A stretch of 64,000 nucleotides of DNA from Streptomyces fumigatiscleroticus (lineage in GTDB: Bacteria > Actinomycetota > Actinomycetes > Streptomycetales > Streptomycetaceae): contig NZ_BMQF01000008.1 in assembly GCF_014647975.1 (NCBI RefSeq), forward strand, positions 62,001 to 126,000, written 5' to 3'. Shown here piece after piece: positions 8,102 to 16,882 of this stretch. The translations under genes and the position numbers were made by a program. The notes beneath the pieces were generated by a model, which worked only from the letters and a program-made list of their open reading frames with translations, was not told the DNA's origin and did not search any database. How positions within the stretch are numbered: position 1 is the stretch's first letter; every line of letters begins with the position of its first letter.

Positions 8102-9355
8102 ATGGCGGGCAGGACAGCAGCAGTGATCCGGCGGAGGCGCCGTCGATCCGGGCCGTGGGCGGTGGGCGGGGGCCCCAAGCGGGATCCACGGCGCCGGCCG
8201 GCCTGGCGGCGGGGGCGGGGGCGGGGGCGGGGGCGGGGGCGGGCGCCCGCCGCGTTCGCGGTGCTCACGGCCGGGCTTGTGGCATTCCATCGGATGGTGC
8301 CCAACTCCGTGGGTCACCTGGGCAGTCTGCTGGAGACATTCCTGCCGTGGCTCGGCCTGGTGGTCGTGGTGCTGCTCGTCCGGGCCCTGGTGTGCCGTTC
8401 GGCGAGCGCACTGATGCCGCTGCTGCTGCCGGTGGCGGCCTGGACACATCTCTTCGGCGGGCTGCTCCTGCCCGGCGCGGGGCCCGGCCCGCGCGACCTG
8501 GTCGTGGTGCAGCACAACGTCAGCGACGAGAACACCGACCCGGCGGGCACGGCCCGCGCCCTGGCCGACGCCGGGCCCGATCTCATCGCGCTGGAGGAGC
8601 TGGTGCCCCCGGCACTGGCGGTGTACGCGCGGGCCCTCGCCCCGCACTACCCGTACCACGCCGTCCAAGGCACCGTCGGGCTCTGGTCGAAGCATCCGCT
8701 GGCCGATGCCCGGCTGGTGGACATCAAGCCCCGGGACATCGCGGAGAGATGGAGTCGCGGACTGCGGACCGTGGTCCACACGCCGTACGGCGATATCGCG
8801 GCGTATGTCGCACATCTGCCCTCGGTCCGCGTCGGGGCCGACGGCCTCGCGTCCTCCCGGCGGGACGAGAGCGCCGCCCTGCTGGGCAGGGCCATCGCCG
8901 CCGAACGCCTGGAAACGGTCGTTCTGCTCGGCGATCTCAACGGAACCGTCGACGACCGAGGGCTGGCCCCGCTGACCTCACGGATGAACACAGCCGAGCG
9001 AGGCTTCGCCCTCAGCTTCCCCGCCGCCTTCCCCATGGCCCGCATCGACCAGGTCATGGCCCGTTCGGCGACCGTCCGCCAGATCCGCGCCCTGGCCGCG
9101 ACCGGCAGCGACCATCTGCCGGTCACCGCCCGGATCGCACTGGGCCGGACAAGCGATCGCGATGACAACGGGCCTGCCCCTACGACGACCGTCGCCGGGG
9201 ACGCCACGCGTCATGTGTGCGGGGTGTCCGGGGCGGCGGCCTCCAGGTCGGCGACGGTGCCCGACATGATGGTGCGGATGTGTGCGGTGATGTGCTCCGC
9301 GGGCCAGTCCCACCAGGCCACCGCCAGCAGCCGGGCGATGTCCCGGTCGTCGTAG
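8102..9355 (+). CDS. membrane-anchored endonuclease/exonuclease/phosphatase (EEP) family protein
   Basis: About 417 residues. The N-terminus is very Arg-rich and includes an (RG)n stretch encoded by five GGGGGC hexamers (8211-8240). Three hydrophobic segments follow (PAAFAVLTAGLVAFH, LPWLGLVVVVLLVRALV, LLLPVAAWTHLFGG), then an EEP fold with HNVSDENT, LIALEEL (metal-binding Glu), LLGDLNGT and GSDHLPVTA (catalytic Asp-His), typical of the exonuclease III/phosphodiesterase superfamily. The catalytic part would face outside. ATG 8102 is chosen although its ribosome site is weak. The EEP domain ends near 9155; the last about 65 residues are encoded opposite the 3' end of the acetyltransferase gene and look like run-on. 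Confidence 0.8.
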   Translation: MAGRTAAVIRRRRRRSGPWAVGGGPKRDPRRRPAWRRGRGRGRGRGRAPAAFAVLTAGLVAFHRMVPNSVGHLGSLLETFLPWLGLVVVVLLVRALVCRSASALMPLLLPVAAWTHLFGGLLLPGAGPGPRDLVVVQHNVSDENTDPAGTARALADAGPDLIALEELVPPALAVYARALAPHYPYHAVQGTVGLWSKHPLADARLVDIKPRDIAERWSRGLRTVVHTPYGDIAAYVAHLPSVRVGADGLASSRRDESAALLGRAIAAERLETVVLLGDLNGTVDDRGLAPLTSRMNTAERGFALSFPAAFPMARIDQVMARSATVRQIRALAATGSDHLPVTARIALGRTSDRDDNGPAPTTTVAGDATRHVCGVSGAAASRSATVPDMMVRMCAVMCSAGQSHQATASSRAMSRSS

Positions 9356-9873
9356 CGGGTGCGGATGAGGCGGGCCGGGTTGCCCCCGACGATGCCGTAG
9401 TCGGGTACGTCGGCGGTGACCACGGCGCCGGTGGCGATGATCGCGCCGTGTCCGATGCGCACGCCGGGCATGATGGTGGTGCCGTGGCCGAACCAGACGT
9501 CGTTGCCGACGACGGTGTCCCCTCGGTTGGGCAGGCCGGTGAGCAGGTCGAAGTGCTCGGACCAGGAACCGCCCATGGTGGGGAAGGGGAAGGTGGAGGG
9601 GCCGTCCATCCGGTGGTTGGCGCCGTTCATGATGAACCGCACGCCCGTGCCCAGCGCGCAGAACTTGCCGATGACCAGCTTCTCCGGCCCGTAGTGGTAG
9701 AGCACGTTGCGCGTCTCGAACGCGGTCGCGTCGTCCGGGTCGTCGTAGTACGAGTACTCGCCGACCTCGATCAGCGGAGACTTCACCAGCGGCTTGAGCA
9801 GCACCACCCGGGGTTGCTCGGGCATCGGGTGGAGGATCGTCGGGTCGGCAGGCACGGGCATGGGCGTGGGCAT
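9211..9873 (-). CDS. Vat/CatB-like xenobiotic O-acetyltransferase (hexapeptide repeat)
   Basis: A 220-residue left-handed beta-helix acetyltransferase. It shows the family hallmarks SYYDDPDDATAFE, KLVIGKFCALGTGVRFIMNG, ANHRMDGPSTFPF (catalytic His), VVGNDVWFGHGTTIMPGV, GAIIATGAVVTADVPDY and the terminal IRTRYDD...WWDWP. It resembles streptogramin A (Vat) and chloramphenicol (CatB) acetyltransferases, which use acetyl-CoA on a hydroxyl group. The true substrate is not known. ATG 9873 is preferred because GAGGAA lies upstream. It may form a resistance or modification pair with the glycosyltransferase behind it on the same strand (72 bp gap). It overlaps the convergent EEP gene by 145 bp. Confidence 0.9.
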   Translation of the reverse strand: MPTPMPVPADPTILHPMPEQPRVVLLKPLVKSPLIEVGEYSYYDDPDDATAFETRNVLYHYGPEKLVIGKFCALGTGVRFIMNGANHRMDGPSTFPFPTMGGSWSEHFDLLTGLPNRGDTVVGNDVWFGHGTTIMPGVRIGHGAIIATGAVVTADVPDYGIVGGNPARLIRTRYDDRDIARLLAVAWWDWPAEHITAHIRTIMSGTVADLEAAAPDTPHT

Positions 9874-9944
9874 GCGGGGCAGTTCCTCGTCGGTTGTGGG
9901 TCGGTGACCGGCCGGTCTCTTCCGTCCGGGCGATTCCGTGCGGT

Positions 9945-11192
9945 TCACGCGGGCAGTGCCGGCCTCTCCCGGCTGATCGCGTCGAGCAGCAGCTGTGCGG
10001 CCACCGTCACCCCGTCGGTGCGGATCGTTGCGGCCACGGCCCTCGCTCGTGCGCGGGTGCGGGGGGCCAGGGCCGTTTCGAGCGCGGCGGACAGGGACGC
10101 GAGGGTCGGGACCGGACCGTCGTGTGCCGCGCCGATGCCCAGGGCGGCCACCCGGCCCGCCCAGTACGGCTGGTCCGCGATCTGGGGGACCACCACCTGG
10201 GGCGCGCCGGCCCGGGCGGCGGTCGTCGTGGTGCCCGCGCCGCCGTGGTGCACCACGGCGGCCACCCGGGGAAACAGCGCCTGGTGGTTGACCTCGCCGA
10301 CGGCGCGGCAGTCGTCCCGGTCGTCGATCAGGGCCAGATCGGCCCAGCCCCCGGCGACGAGCGCGCGGCGGCCCTGCGCGCGGACCGCCTCGATGGCCGC
10401 CCGGGCGACGCCCGCCGGGTCACGCAGGGGAATGCTGCCGAATCCCACGTACACCGGTGGTGCGCCGGCCTCCAGGAATGCCTCCACATCGGCCGGGAGC
10501 GGGCGTTCGTCGGGCAGGATCCACGCGCCGGTCTGGACGACGCCGGGGTCCGCCGGCTCCGGCCACGGGCTCAGGACCGGGTCCGCCGCCAGCCACGGCC
10601 GGTCGGTGAAGACGTGGTCGCGGACGTTGTCCACCGGCGGCAGGCCGACCGGCGCCCGCCGGGCGTTGACCGCCTCGCCGAACAGCTCGTTCAGGTGCTC
10701 GGCGTTCGCCTCCCACAGCACCCGGTTGTCGGTCACGTCCTGCGGCAGCGGCCGGCCTGGCCACTCCAGCGGCGGGTGGTGCGGCGACGGCAGGTAGGTC
10801 GGGAAGTACGACACGAACCGGTAGGGGATGCCCAGCTTCTCGGCCACCGCCCGTCCCGCGGCCGCGACGGGGATCAGGCCCGTCGCCACCACCGCGTCAC
10901 ATCCCTCGGCCACCTCGGCGACCGCGTCGTAGGTGGCGGCGAACAACGCGGCCGCGCGCTCGGGCAGGGTCGTCGCCGGCAGCGGTGCCGTGCCCTTCAC
11001 CGCCCCCTTCACCATCGCGCGCGCCGACGAACCGACCGGCACCAGCGGCACGCCCATACCGCCCAGCAGCTCCGCGAAATCCGGCGGCGCGCACACCTGG
11101 GCCTCCACGTCGAGTGCCCGTAACCGCACCGCGAGTCCCGCCATCGGTTCGACGTCCCCGCGCGATCCATACGTCAACAGCAACACACGCAC
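9945..11192 (-). CDS. macrolide/UDP-glycosyltransferase (GT1 family), TTA-containing
   Basis: A 415-residue GT-B enzyme. It starts VRVLLLTYGSRGDVEPMAGL, the usual GT1 beginning, and carries the nucleotide-sugar signature HHGGAGTTTTAARAGAPQVV followed by PQIADQPYWAGRV. It is closest in style to antibiotic-modifying or sterol glycosyltransferases such as the oleandomycin/macrolide group; acceptor and donor are unknown. GTG 11192 is the natural start because the preceding frame is unrelated. Codon 24 (plus-strand 11121-11123) is TTA, the rare bldA-dependent leucine codon. It may be co-transcribed with the acetyltransferase downstream. Confidence 0.88.
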   Translation of the reverse strand: MRVLLLTYGSRGDVEPMAGLAVRLRALDVEAQVCAPPDFAELLGGMGVPLVPVGSSARAMVKGAVKGTAPLPATTLPERAAALFAATYDAVAEVAEGCDAVVATGLIPVAAAGRAVAEKLGIPYRFVSYFPTYLPSPHHPPLEWPGRPLPQDVTDNRVLWEANAEHLNELFGEAVNARRAPVGLPPVDNVRDHVFTDRPWLAADPVLSPWPEPADPGVVQTGAWILPDERPLPADVEAFLEAGAPPVYVGFGSIPLRDPAGVARAAIEAVRAQGRRALVAGGWADLALIDDRDDCRAVGEVNHQALFPRVAAVVHHGGAGTTTTAARAGAPQVVVPQIADQPYWAGRVAALGIGAAHDGPVPTLASLSAALETALAPRTRARARAVAATIRTDGVTVAAQLLLDAISRERPALPA

Positions 11193-11292
11193 TGAGCAGC
11201 TCTCATTCTTCCGTGATCCGCCTTCGGCCGGTGATTCTGCGGTACGACCCCGACCTTGCCGCAAGCCCCCCGGTGCGCTATAAGTTGAGAGT

Positions 11293-11328
11293 GGAAAGGA
11301 GCGGGTGATCTCCTTTCCCTTTCTTTTT
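11293..11328 (+). terminator. hairpin followed by a T-rich run, intrinsic-terminator-like
   Basis: GGAAAGGAG (11293-11301) pairs with CTCCTTTCC (11310-11318) around an 8-nt loop and is followed by CTTTCTTTTT. In form it is an intrinsic terminator of plus-strand transcription, which is rare in this GC-rich DNA. No plus-strand gene ends here. It lies about 100 bases upstream of the glycosyltransferase start and could shield it from antisense transcription, or act as a 5' leader structure when read on the minus strand. Confidence 0.5.
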
Positions 11329-11426
11329 GCCGTCCGCCGTCCCCCTGTGTCAGCGCCGAACGGTGCGCGGGCACGCCTGGGCACCGCGTCGCCGAGCGAC
11401 TGCAAGCACATGGTCGAGAGGTTCGG

Positions 11427-12242
11427 CTAGGGCAGATCCTGGCCGGTGAAGGCCCGGACGACCAGCACGCCCATCCCGAACAGTCCACCGCCCGCGAGGC
11501 CGGCTCCGATGAGCGCGATGACTCCCATCACCACCCGCATGACCGGGCCCTCGCAGACGACCGCCCGCCGCGGGTCACGCGGGTCGTAGCTGAGCTCGAC
11601 CCGGTCACCGCCGGTCGCCGTGTGGGTGTACGCCGTGCCGGACGCGTCCCAATAGCGGTACACCCGGCTCTTGTTGGTGTAATGGGAGAACTCCGCCATG
11701 ACCGTGATGCCGTGCCTCGGCAGCCGCCACATGCGGTACAGGCCCCGGCCCAGCAGACCGACCATGAGCCCGCCCGAGGTGGCGGGCACGAGCGTGCCCA
11801 GCAGCGCCACGGAGAACTGCGGTCCGCCGGCGATCCCCACGGCCACGTCCAGGGCCACGATCAGCACGGCCACGGCGGTCAGTGCCGCCCGCGTCCCGCC
11901 GAACCGGCGCCGGACCGGTCCGTCGAGGGAGCGGACCGTCACCAGCGCGGACCCGTCGGCGCGCGGAGCGCCGGCCGGCCGCGGAGGCAGGAGGCCGCGT
12001 ACAGCCTCCGCGAAGGCGGTCACCGCGGCCTCGCTGACGTTCTCCACCCGGTACACCGCCGCATCGGCGCCGTCCGGAGCGGTCAGCCGGACGCCGACCA
12101 TCCGGCCGTCCGGGAGGACGTCCTCGATCGCCTCCAGCGGAATGCGCACTTCCTCGTGCGCCCGGCGCACCACCACCGTCTGCGCCTCCAGGCGCAGCAC
12201 GGCGCCGTCACCGCGCAGCACGAGGGAGGAGGTCGTCGTCAT
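11427..12242 (-). CDS. DUF3592-type membrane protein
   Basis: A 271-residue protein with a soluble N-terminal beta domain (VLRGDGAVLRLEAQTVVVRR, resembling DUF4429/PH-like modules), a membrane hairpin (ALTAVAVLIVALDVAVGIAGG and VALLGTLVPATSGGLMVGLL), then a DUF3592-like extracellular segment (HGITVMAEFSHYTNKSRVYR, VELSYDPRDPRRAVV) and a last membrane helix near VMGVIALIGAGLAGG. ATG 12242 follows GGGGGA. DUF3592 proteins have no assigned biochemical function. It is a single gene, with no operon partner evident. Confidence 0.72.
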   Translation of the reverse strand: MTTTSSLVLRGDGAVLRLEAQTVVVRRAHEEVRIPLEAIEDVLPDGRMVGVRLTAPDGADAAVYRVENVSEAAVTAFAEAVRGLLPPRPAGAPRADGSALVTVRSLDGPVRRRFGGTRAALTAVAVLIVALDVAVGIAGGPQFSVALLGTLVPATSGGLMVGLLGRGLYRMWRLPRHGITVMAEFSHYTNKSRVYRYWDASGTAYTHTATGGDRVELSYDPRDPRRAVVCEGPVMRVVMGVIALIGAGLAGGGLFGMGVLVVRAFTGQDLP

Positions 12243-12471
12243 CGGTACGTCCCCCGCGCGTCCACGCGACCGTTCATGTACGTCATCCCATGCCCCCGTC
12301 ATCCCGTGCCCCCCGTCATCGATCCGGCCGGCCGCGTACGCCGTCGGCTGCCGCCCCGGCAGAGCGTAGGGTCCAGGTGGCACGGTCCGCCACCGGGGCG
12401 GCCGGAGGCTCTCGGCCGGAACCGCGGCGCGCCACTCCAAAGGCCGGACAATCCCGGGCACCTCGCCCAGC

Positions 12472-12696
12472 GTGCCCCGGCCGCACGCCAGGGCCTACGA
12501 GCTCTTCGGCCCCCGTCCCCTGGTGGACGTCACCGAGCAGATACCGGTGGACTACGAGAACCCCTCGTGGGTCACGACCACGCGGGACGAGAACGACGTG
12601 TTCCGCGCGCTGCTCGCGGGCCGCCTGCTGCCGACCCGGCAGCCGGCCGAGACCAAGCGGACGGTTCCCGTCGACGCGGAGACCCAACAGGTGTGA
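12472..12696 (+). CDS. hypothetical 74-residue protein, possibly a gene fragment
   Basis: The GTG-initiated frame codes for VPRPHARAYELFGPRPLVDV...ENDVFRALLAGRLLPTRQ and ends at TGA 12696. Its composition is protein-like (mixed acidic and hydrophobic residues, not the Arg/Pro/Ala bias of shadow frames). There is no clear ribosome site and I do not recognise a family. It may be the end of a larger gene that has lost its 5' part. Confidence 0.35.
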   Translation: MPRPHARAYELFGPRPLVDVTEQIPVDYENPSWVTTTRDENDVFRALLAGRLLPTRQPAETKRTVPVDAETQQV

Positions 12697-13028
12697 CCCG
12701 GCGGCCGCTACGGGCTCGGCCTGGTCGAACGCCCCCTGAGCTGTGGAGGAACCTACTGGAGTCGTCGAGCGCACCAGCCGCTGTACCGCCATCGTCCCGT
12801 TGCCGGACGGACACCCACCGCCGCTCCACCGGGTTCCGCCCGGCCTACGCCTACGCCTACGCCAAGTGCACCGTTGCCCGCCGCGGACCGTGATTCCGTA
12901 CGACCGCCGCCACAGCCACCGCAGCGATCACCACGGCCCCGATGACTTCGTTGCCCGGCGGAGACCGACCGTGGGAGGCCGGCCGGACCTCTCCGGCGTG
13001 ACCCCGGTTTCCACACGCCCGCCCTCGG
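12697..13028. other. intergenic, nothing recognisable
   Basis: About 330 bases between a possible small ORF and the stop of the convergent MFS gene. The only structure seen is a CTACGC triplet repeat around 12846-12861. No coding signature. Confidence 0.4.
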
Positions 13029-14222
13029 TCAGCGCGGAACGCCCTCCCGGGCCGGCGCCACGACCCGTGCCCGGGAAGCGGCGGGGATCACCCAGCAGGC
13101 GGCCGCCGCGATCAGTCCGGCCCCGGCGAATCCCCAGGCGTAGCCGACCGAACCGATGAGTGCCCCGAGCGCCGGAGGCGTCAGCGAGGCAGCGAGGTTC
13201 TGCCCCGTGTTCTGCACCCCCATGGCCCGTCCGGACCAGGCATGACCGGCGAGTTCGGCCGTGGCCGTGAAGGCGAGTCCGTTGGTGCTCGCGGTGATGC
13301 CGCACGCCACGAGGAGACAAGGAGCCGTCAGCGGGGACGGCCACCAGGTCCCCAGTGCGGTGGCCACCATGACCACGGCGATGGCCACGGACAGCCGGCG
13401 CATCGGCCGCAACCGGCTGCCCACCCGGTCCGACCAGCGGCCGGCGACGACACGTGACAGGGCACCCAGTACCTGTGCCACTGCCAGGAGCTGTCCCGCG
13501 TGCACAGTGCTCCAGCCCCGGACGTCGACGAGCAGGACCAGCGCGAAGGCACTGGCTGTGAACTGCGGTATGCACAGCAGCGCGCTGGAGCCGTGAACGC
13601 GCCACAGGTCGGGACGGCGGTACGGGCTTGCTCCGCCGTCCGTACCACCAGCGGCACCGGACTCCGGCCGGGGCGGATCGGCGGCCAGCGTGCCGACCAT
13701 CACCGCGAGTCCGCCGCACAGCACGGCGCAGAAGACGGAGGTGGCACCGACACCGCCGTGCGCGGTGAGCACGGGTACGGCGAGTGCGGCGATACCCATG
13801 CCGAGCGGGGTGGAGGTCTGCCGGATCCCCATCGCGAGGCCTCGTTCCCGTGCGGGGAACCAGCCCACGACCAGTCGGCCGCTGGCCGCGTACACGGAGG
13901 CGCTCGCGGCTCCCGCCAGCACGAACAGGACGCCCAGGTGGAGGAGTTCGTGCACGGTGGCGCCCACCGCGAGCAGCGCCGCGCAGACCGCGAGGCCGGT
14001 GGTGATCACTACCCGCTCGCCGTACCGGTCGGCCAGGGCACCCCAGGCGACCAGGGCGAGCACGAGTCCGGCCGTCGGGCAGGCGATCAGCAGACCGACC
14101 TGGCCGAGCGTCAGGCCGTTGTCGCGCCGCAGCGCGTCCGATGCGTAGGGCAGTCCGTACACGAACACACAGGCGACCGTCTGGGCAGCGGTCCCCAACG
14201 CCAGCATGATCCAACGCCGCAC
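13029..14222 (-). CDS. MFS transporter, 12 transmembrane helices
   Basis: A 397-residue major facilitator. Helix-loop structure is clear: RWIMLALGTAAQTVACVFVY as helix 1, the loop 2-3 motif ADRYGERVVITTG, RGLAMGIRQTSTPLGMG in helix 5, a central hydrophilic loop (PPRPESGAAGGTDGGAS), and a second half with AGRWSDRVGSRLRPMRR. GTG 14222 is chosen because GAGGAGG precedes it by six bases; the first helix follows at once. The substrate cannot be told. It stands alone and no adjacent regulator was identified. Confidence 0.85.
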   Translation of the reverse strand: MRRWIMLALGTAAQTVACVFVYGLPYASDALRRDNGLTLGQVGLLIACPTAGLVLALVAWGALADRYGERVVITTGLAVCAALLAVGATVHELLHLGVLFVLAGAASASVYAASGRLVVGWFPARERGLAMGIRQTSTPLGMGIAALAVPVLTAHGGVGATSVFCAVLCGGLAVMVGTLAADPPRPESGAAGGTDGGASPYRRPDLWRVHGSSALLCIPQFTASAFALVLLVDVRGWSTVHAGQLLAVAQVLGALSRVVAGRWSDRVGSRLRPMRRLSVAIAVVMVATALGTWWPSPLTAPCLLVACGITASTNGLAFTATAELAGHAWSGRAMGVQNTGQNLAASLTPPALGALIGSVGYAWGFAGAGLIAAAACWVIPAASRARVVAPAREGVPR

Positions 14223-14488
14223 GACACGCCTCCTCGGGCTGGACGACGCTCGAACTATGCCACCGCGACCAAGGAGTAAGACAGTTCGTATCGGAATGTG
14301 GGATGGAGTCGGAACGACGGGCACCGACGGCGTGCAGACACGGGCATCGGAGCAGGGCGGGAGCATGGTTGCCCCAGCTCTACGGCATCGCGGAGCGCCA
14401 CCCCCTCAGATCCGGGCACGCCTCACTGACACGCCGAGCGCTCGGCCGCACGCCTCGGCAGTGTGGCGGCGGACCGGCCGACCGTTGC

Positions 14489-15148
14489 TCAGGCGGCAGC
14501 GACGGCGACGCCGATGGCTATGAACAGCCAGCCGGTGGTCAGTTCCCAGCGGTGGCGCATCCTGGGACGGTCGAGAAGCGCGCGCAGTCGCGCGGCGACG
14601 AGGACCAGGGTGAACCAGTAGACGATGCCGATGAGGACATCCAGGATGCCGAGCAGGAAGATCTGTCGGGTCGCCGAGCCGTCGCCGTGGACGAACTGCG
14701 GCAGGATGCTGAGGAAGAACAGGGCCGCCTTCGGGTTGAGCACATTGGTGAGGAAGCCCTGGGAGAAGCCGGACCACCACCGGCGGCCGGCGGATACGTC
14801 CTCGGCGGGCGGTCGAGACAGAGCGGTGTGACTCGCCCCCCTCCCGGTGGACCGCTCGCGGCCGGCCCGCCGGACGGCGAGCACCGCCCGTATCCCCAGA
14901 TAGACCAGATAGGCCGCGCCGAGCAGCTTGACGGCCTGGTAGACCAGCGGAGAGCGGGCGGCGACGACCGAGAGTCCGACGGCGGCGGCGAGCATGTGCA
15001 CGCACAGCCCGGTCTGAGCTCCCAGTGCCGCGGCCCGGCCCTTCGACGAATGCTCGGCCGCGGAACGGACGACCACGAGAAAGTCCGGTCCGGGGACTGC
15101 GTACGCCACCAGCACCACACCAAGGAAGCCGATGAGGTCGACCGACAT
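14489..15148 (-). CDS. LysE/RhtB-family amino-acid exporter
   Basis: A 219-residue protein with six predicted membrane helices. It starts with MSVDLIGFLGVVLVAYAVPG and has the family's PGPDFLVVVRSA motif in the first loop, GAQTGLCVHMLAAAVGLS, and the LNPKAALFFLSILPQFV motif. LysE/RhtB proteins export amino acids or derivatives; the specific substrate is unknown. The start ATG 15148 follows GGAGAG. Confidence 0.9.
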   Translation of the reverse strand: MSVDLIGFLGVVLVAYAVPGPDFLVVVRSAAEHSSKGRAAALGAQTGLCVHMLAAAVGLSVVAARSPLVYQAVKLLGAAYLVYLGIRAVLAVRRAGRERSTGRGASHTALSRPPAEDVSAGRRWWSGFSQGFLTNVLNPKAALFFLSILPQFVHGDGSATRQIFLLGILDVLIGIVYWFTLVLVAARLRALLDRPRMRHRWELTTGWLFIAIGVAVAAA

Positions 15149-15641
15149 CCGCTCTCCGTTCGTTCGCGTACGAGGCGCATGAGGGGGTTGGCCATACGTG
15201 TCCCGTACCCGTTGACGACTTGGACAGGCAGATGGCGCCTGGGGCGATTCGGGCCCTCCAGCTTCTTGCAGTGCGTTGCAACGCGTGCAGCGCGACATCT
15301 TCGCATGCGAAAGCGGAACAGCTTGGTCCGGTCGGTGCGCCTACCCCGCCCGGCGGAAGGCACCCTCCGGTGACACACGTGGCTCTCCGTCGGGCCAGGT
15401 GTCAACGCGATGACCGGCATCGCCCCCGCACGGCCGTGGCGGGGGCCGAACCCTCGGGCCCTCGTCCTGAGTGCGACCGCGTAGCCGCCCCACGACAGTC
15501 GGCGCCGCAGGCCTCCAGCAGGGTGGGGGAAGTCCCTGCGGGCTTTGGACCACGCGCTGCTGTAGTACCACCGAACCGATTGCGGCAGGAGCCTCCGGTC
15601 GTAGTATCGGGTGATCTCGTGGGGTGGGGAGGACGGACGTC
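15149..15641. other. regulatory intergenic region with 12-bp palindrome
   Basis: Between the divergent LysE and LacI-type genes, with no supportable gene. GCGTTGCAACGC (15273-15284) is a perfect palindrome flanked on both sides by TGCA, 125 bases upstream of the LysE start, so an operator is plausible. The rest shows no strong structure. Confidence 0.45.
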
Positions 15642-16664
15642 ATGAGCAGGCAGCGCCCCGGCACACCGACGCTGGAGGAGGTGGCCGCCCTCGCCGGTGT
15701 GGGACGGGGGACGGTCTCGCGTGTCATCAACGACGCGGCGGGGGTCAAGGACTCCACCCGTCGTGCCGTTCAGCGTGCCATCGCCGAACTGGGATACGTG
15801 CCCAATCTGGCGGCCCGTTCCCTCGCCGGGCGGCGCGCGGATGCCGTCGCGCTGGTCATGACCGAGCCGGACTGGCGGAAGTTCGGGGAGCCGTTCTTCT
15901 CGGAGACCGTCCGGGCCGTCGGCGAGGCACTGGCCGACACCAAGGTGCAGTTGCTGCTCACCCTGGTCCGTACCGACGCCGATCGGCAGCGTTTCGTCGA
16001 GTACGCGCGCGGCGGCCGGGTCGACGGCGTCCTGCTGATGTCCGTGCACGCCGAGGACACGCTGCCCGACATGCTGGCCGACGCGGGACTGCCCGTCGTC
16101 ATGCTGGGGCGGCGCTCGGTCGACGAGAGCGTCACCTACGTGGACGCGGACAACACCGGAGGCGCCCGCAGCGCCGTCGCCTACCTGCTGAACCATGGCC
16201 GCGGCGCGATAGCGACGATCACCGGACCGCTCGACATGTTCGTCGCCCAGTGCCGATTGCGCGGCTACCGGGAAGCCTTGGAGCGGGTGGGTATCGACAT
16301 CGAACCGTCCTGGATCGTCGAGGGTGATTTCACTCAGGAGAGCGGGCGCCGGGCGATGGCCGAGATCATCGAGCGGGCGCCGGAGGTCGACGCCGTCCTC
16401 GCCGCGTCGGACTCCATGGCCGCCGGCGCGCTCAGCGTCCTGCGCGCGGCGGGTCGCCGGGTACCGGAGGACGTGGCGGTGATCGGTTTCGATGACTTCC
16501 TGGAGGCCCGGCCCACGGAACCGCTGCTGACGACCGTCCGGCAGCCGCTGGAGGAGATCGGCCGCACCATGGTGCGGCTGCTTCTGGAGGAGATGGCGGA
16601 CTCGGCGGTGGCCTGGCGGCATGTCGTCCTCCGCACGGAACTGGTGCTCCGGGACTCGGCCTGA
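15642..16664 (+). CDS. LacI-family transcriptional repressor, CebR-like
   Basis: A 340-residue regulator. The N-terminal HTH reads TLEEVAALAGVGRGTVSRVI followed by the hinge AELGYVPNLAARSLAGRRA. The effector domain has the LacI/PBP1 layout with VDGVLLMSVHAED, GDFTQESGRRAM and VLAASDSMAAGAL. HTH and body are close in style to CebR, the Streptomyces cellobiose/cellotriose-responsive repressor that binds TGGGAGCGCTCCCA. The next gene downstream is a GH12 cellulase with two such boxes, so it is the likely target. Start at ATG 15642 behind GGGGAGG. No CebR box was found before its own start, so it may not autoregulate. Confidence 0.88.
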   Translation: MSRQRPGTPTLEEVAALAGVGRGTVSRVINDAAGVKDSTRRAVQRAIAELGYVPNLAARSLAGRRADAVALVMTEPDWRKFGEPFFSETVRAVGEALADTKVQLLLTLVRTDADRQRFVEYARGGRVDGVLLMSVHAEDTLPDMLADAGLPVVMLGRRSVDESVTYVDADNTGGARSAVAYLLNHGRGAIATITGPLDMFVAQCRLRGYREALERVGIDIEPSWIVEGDFTQESGRRAMAEIIERAPEVDAVLAASDSMAAGALSVLRAAGRRVPEDVAVIGFDDFLEARPTEPLLTTVRQPLEEIGRTMVRLLLEEMADSAVAWRHVVLRTELVLRDSA

Positions 16665-16701
16665 CCGCCGTTCCCCGCCTTGTGTGCCTTATGACGCCCA
16701 T

Positions 16702-16781
16702 ATTGCTCTTTTGACACGAGAGTTGCTCCTTGAAGCACATGGTGTCCTTCTGACACGCATGGTGCTCTTCTGGTGCGCGTG
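16702..16781. repeat. four imperfect 20-nt tandem units
   Basis: Downstream of the LacI-type gene the unit TTGCTCTTCTGACACGCATG recurs about four times with variation. The region has lower GC than its surroundings. It does not code for anything recognisable. It lies about 100 bases upstream of the first CebR box. Confidence 0.5.
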
Positions 16782-16882
16782 GTGGTTCGTGGCCGCACAG
16801 CGGACGGAACACACCCCCGCGCCGCTTCCGCGTTCCTCGGCACACCCGCCACCGGGCCACAGCGGAGTGCGCGAACAAGTTT

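Noticed and set aside
9945..11192. Part of a complete antibiotic biosynthesis cluster
   Set aside because: Only a glycosyltransferase and an acetyltransferase are present; no polyketide, peptide or sugar-biosynthesis genes occur in the neighbourhood.
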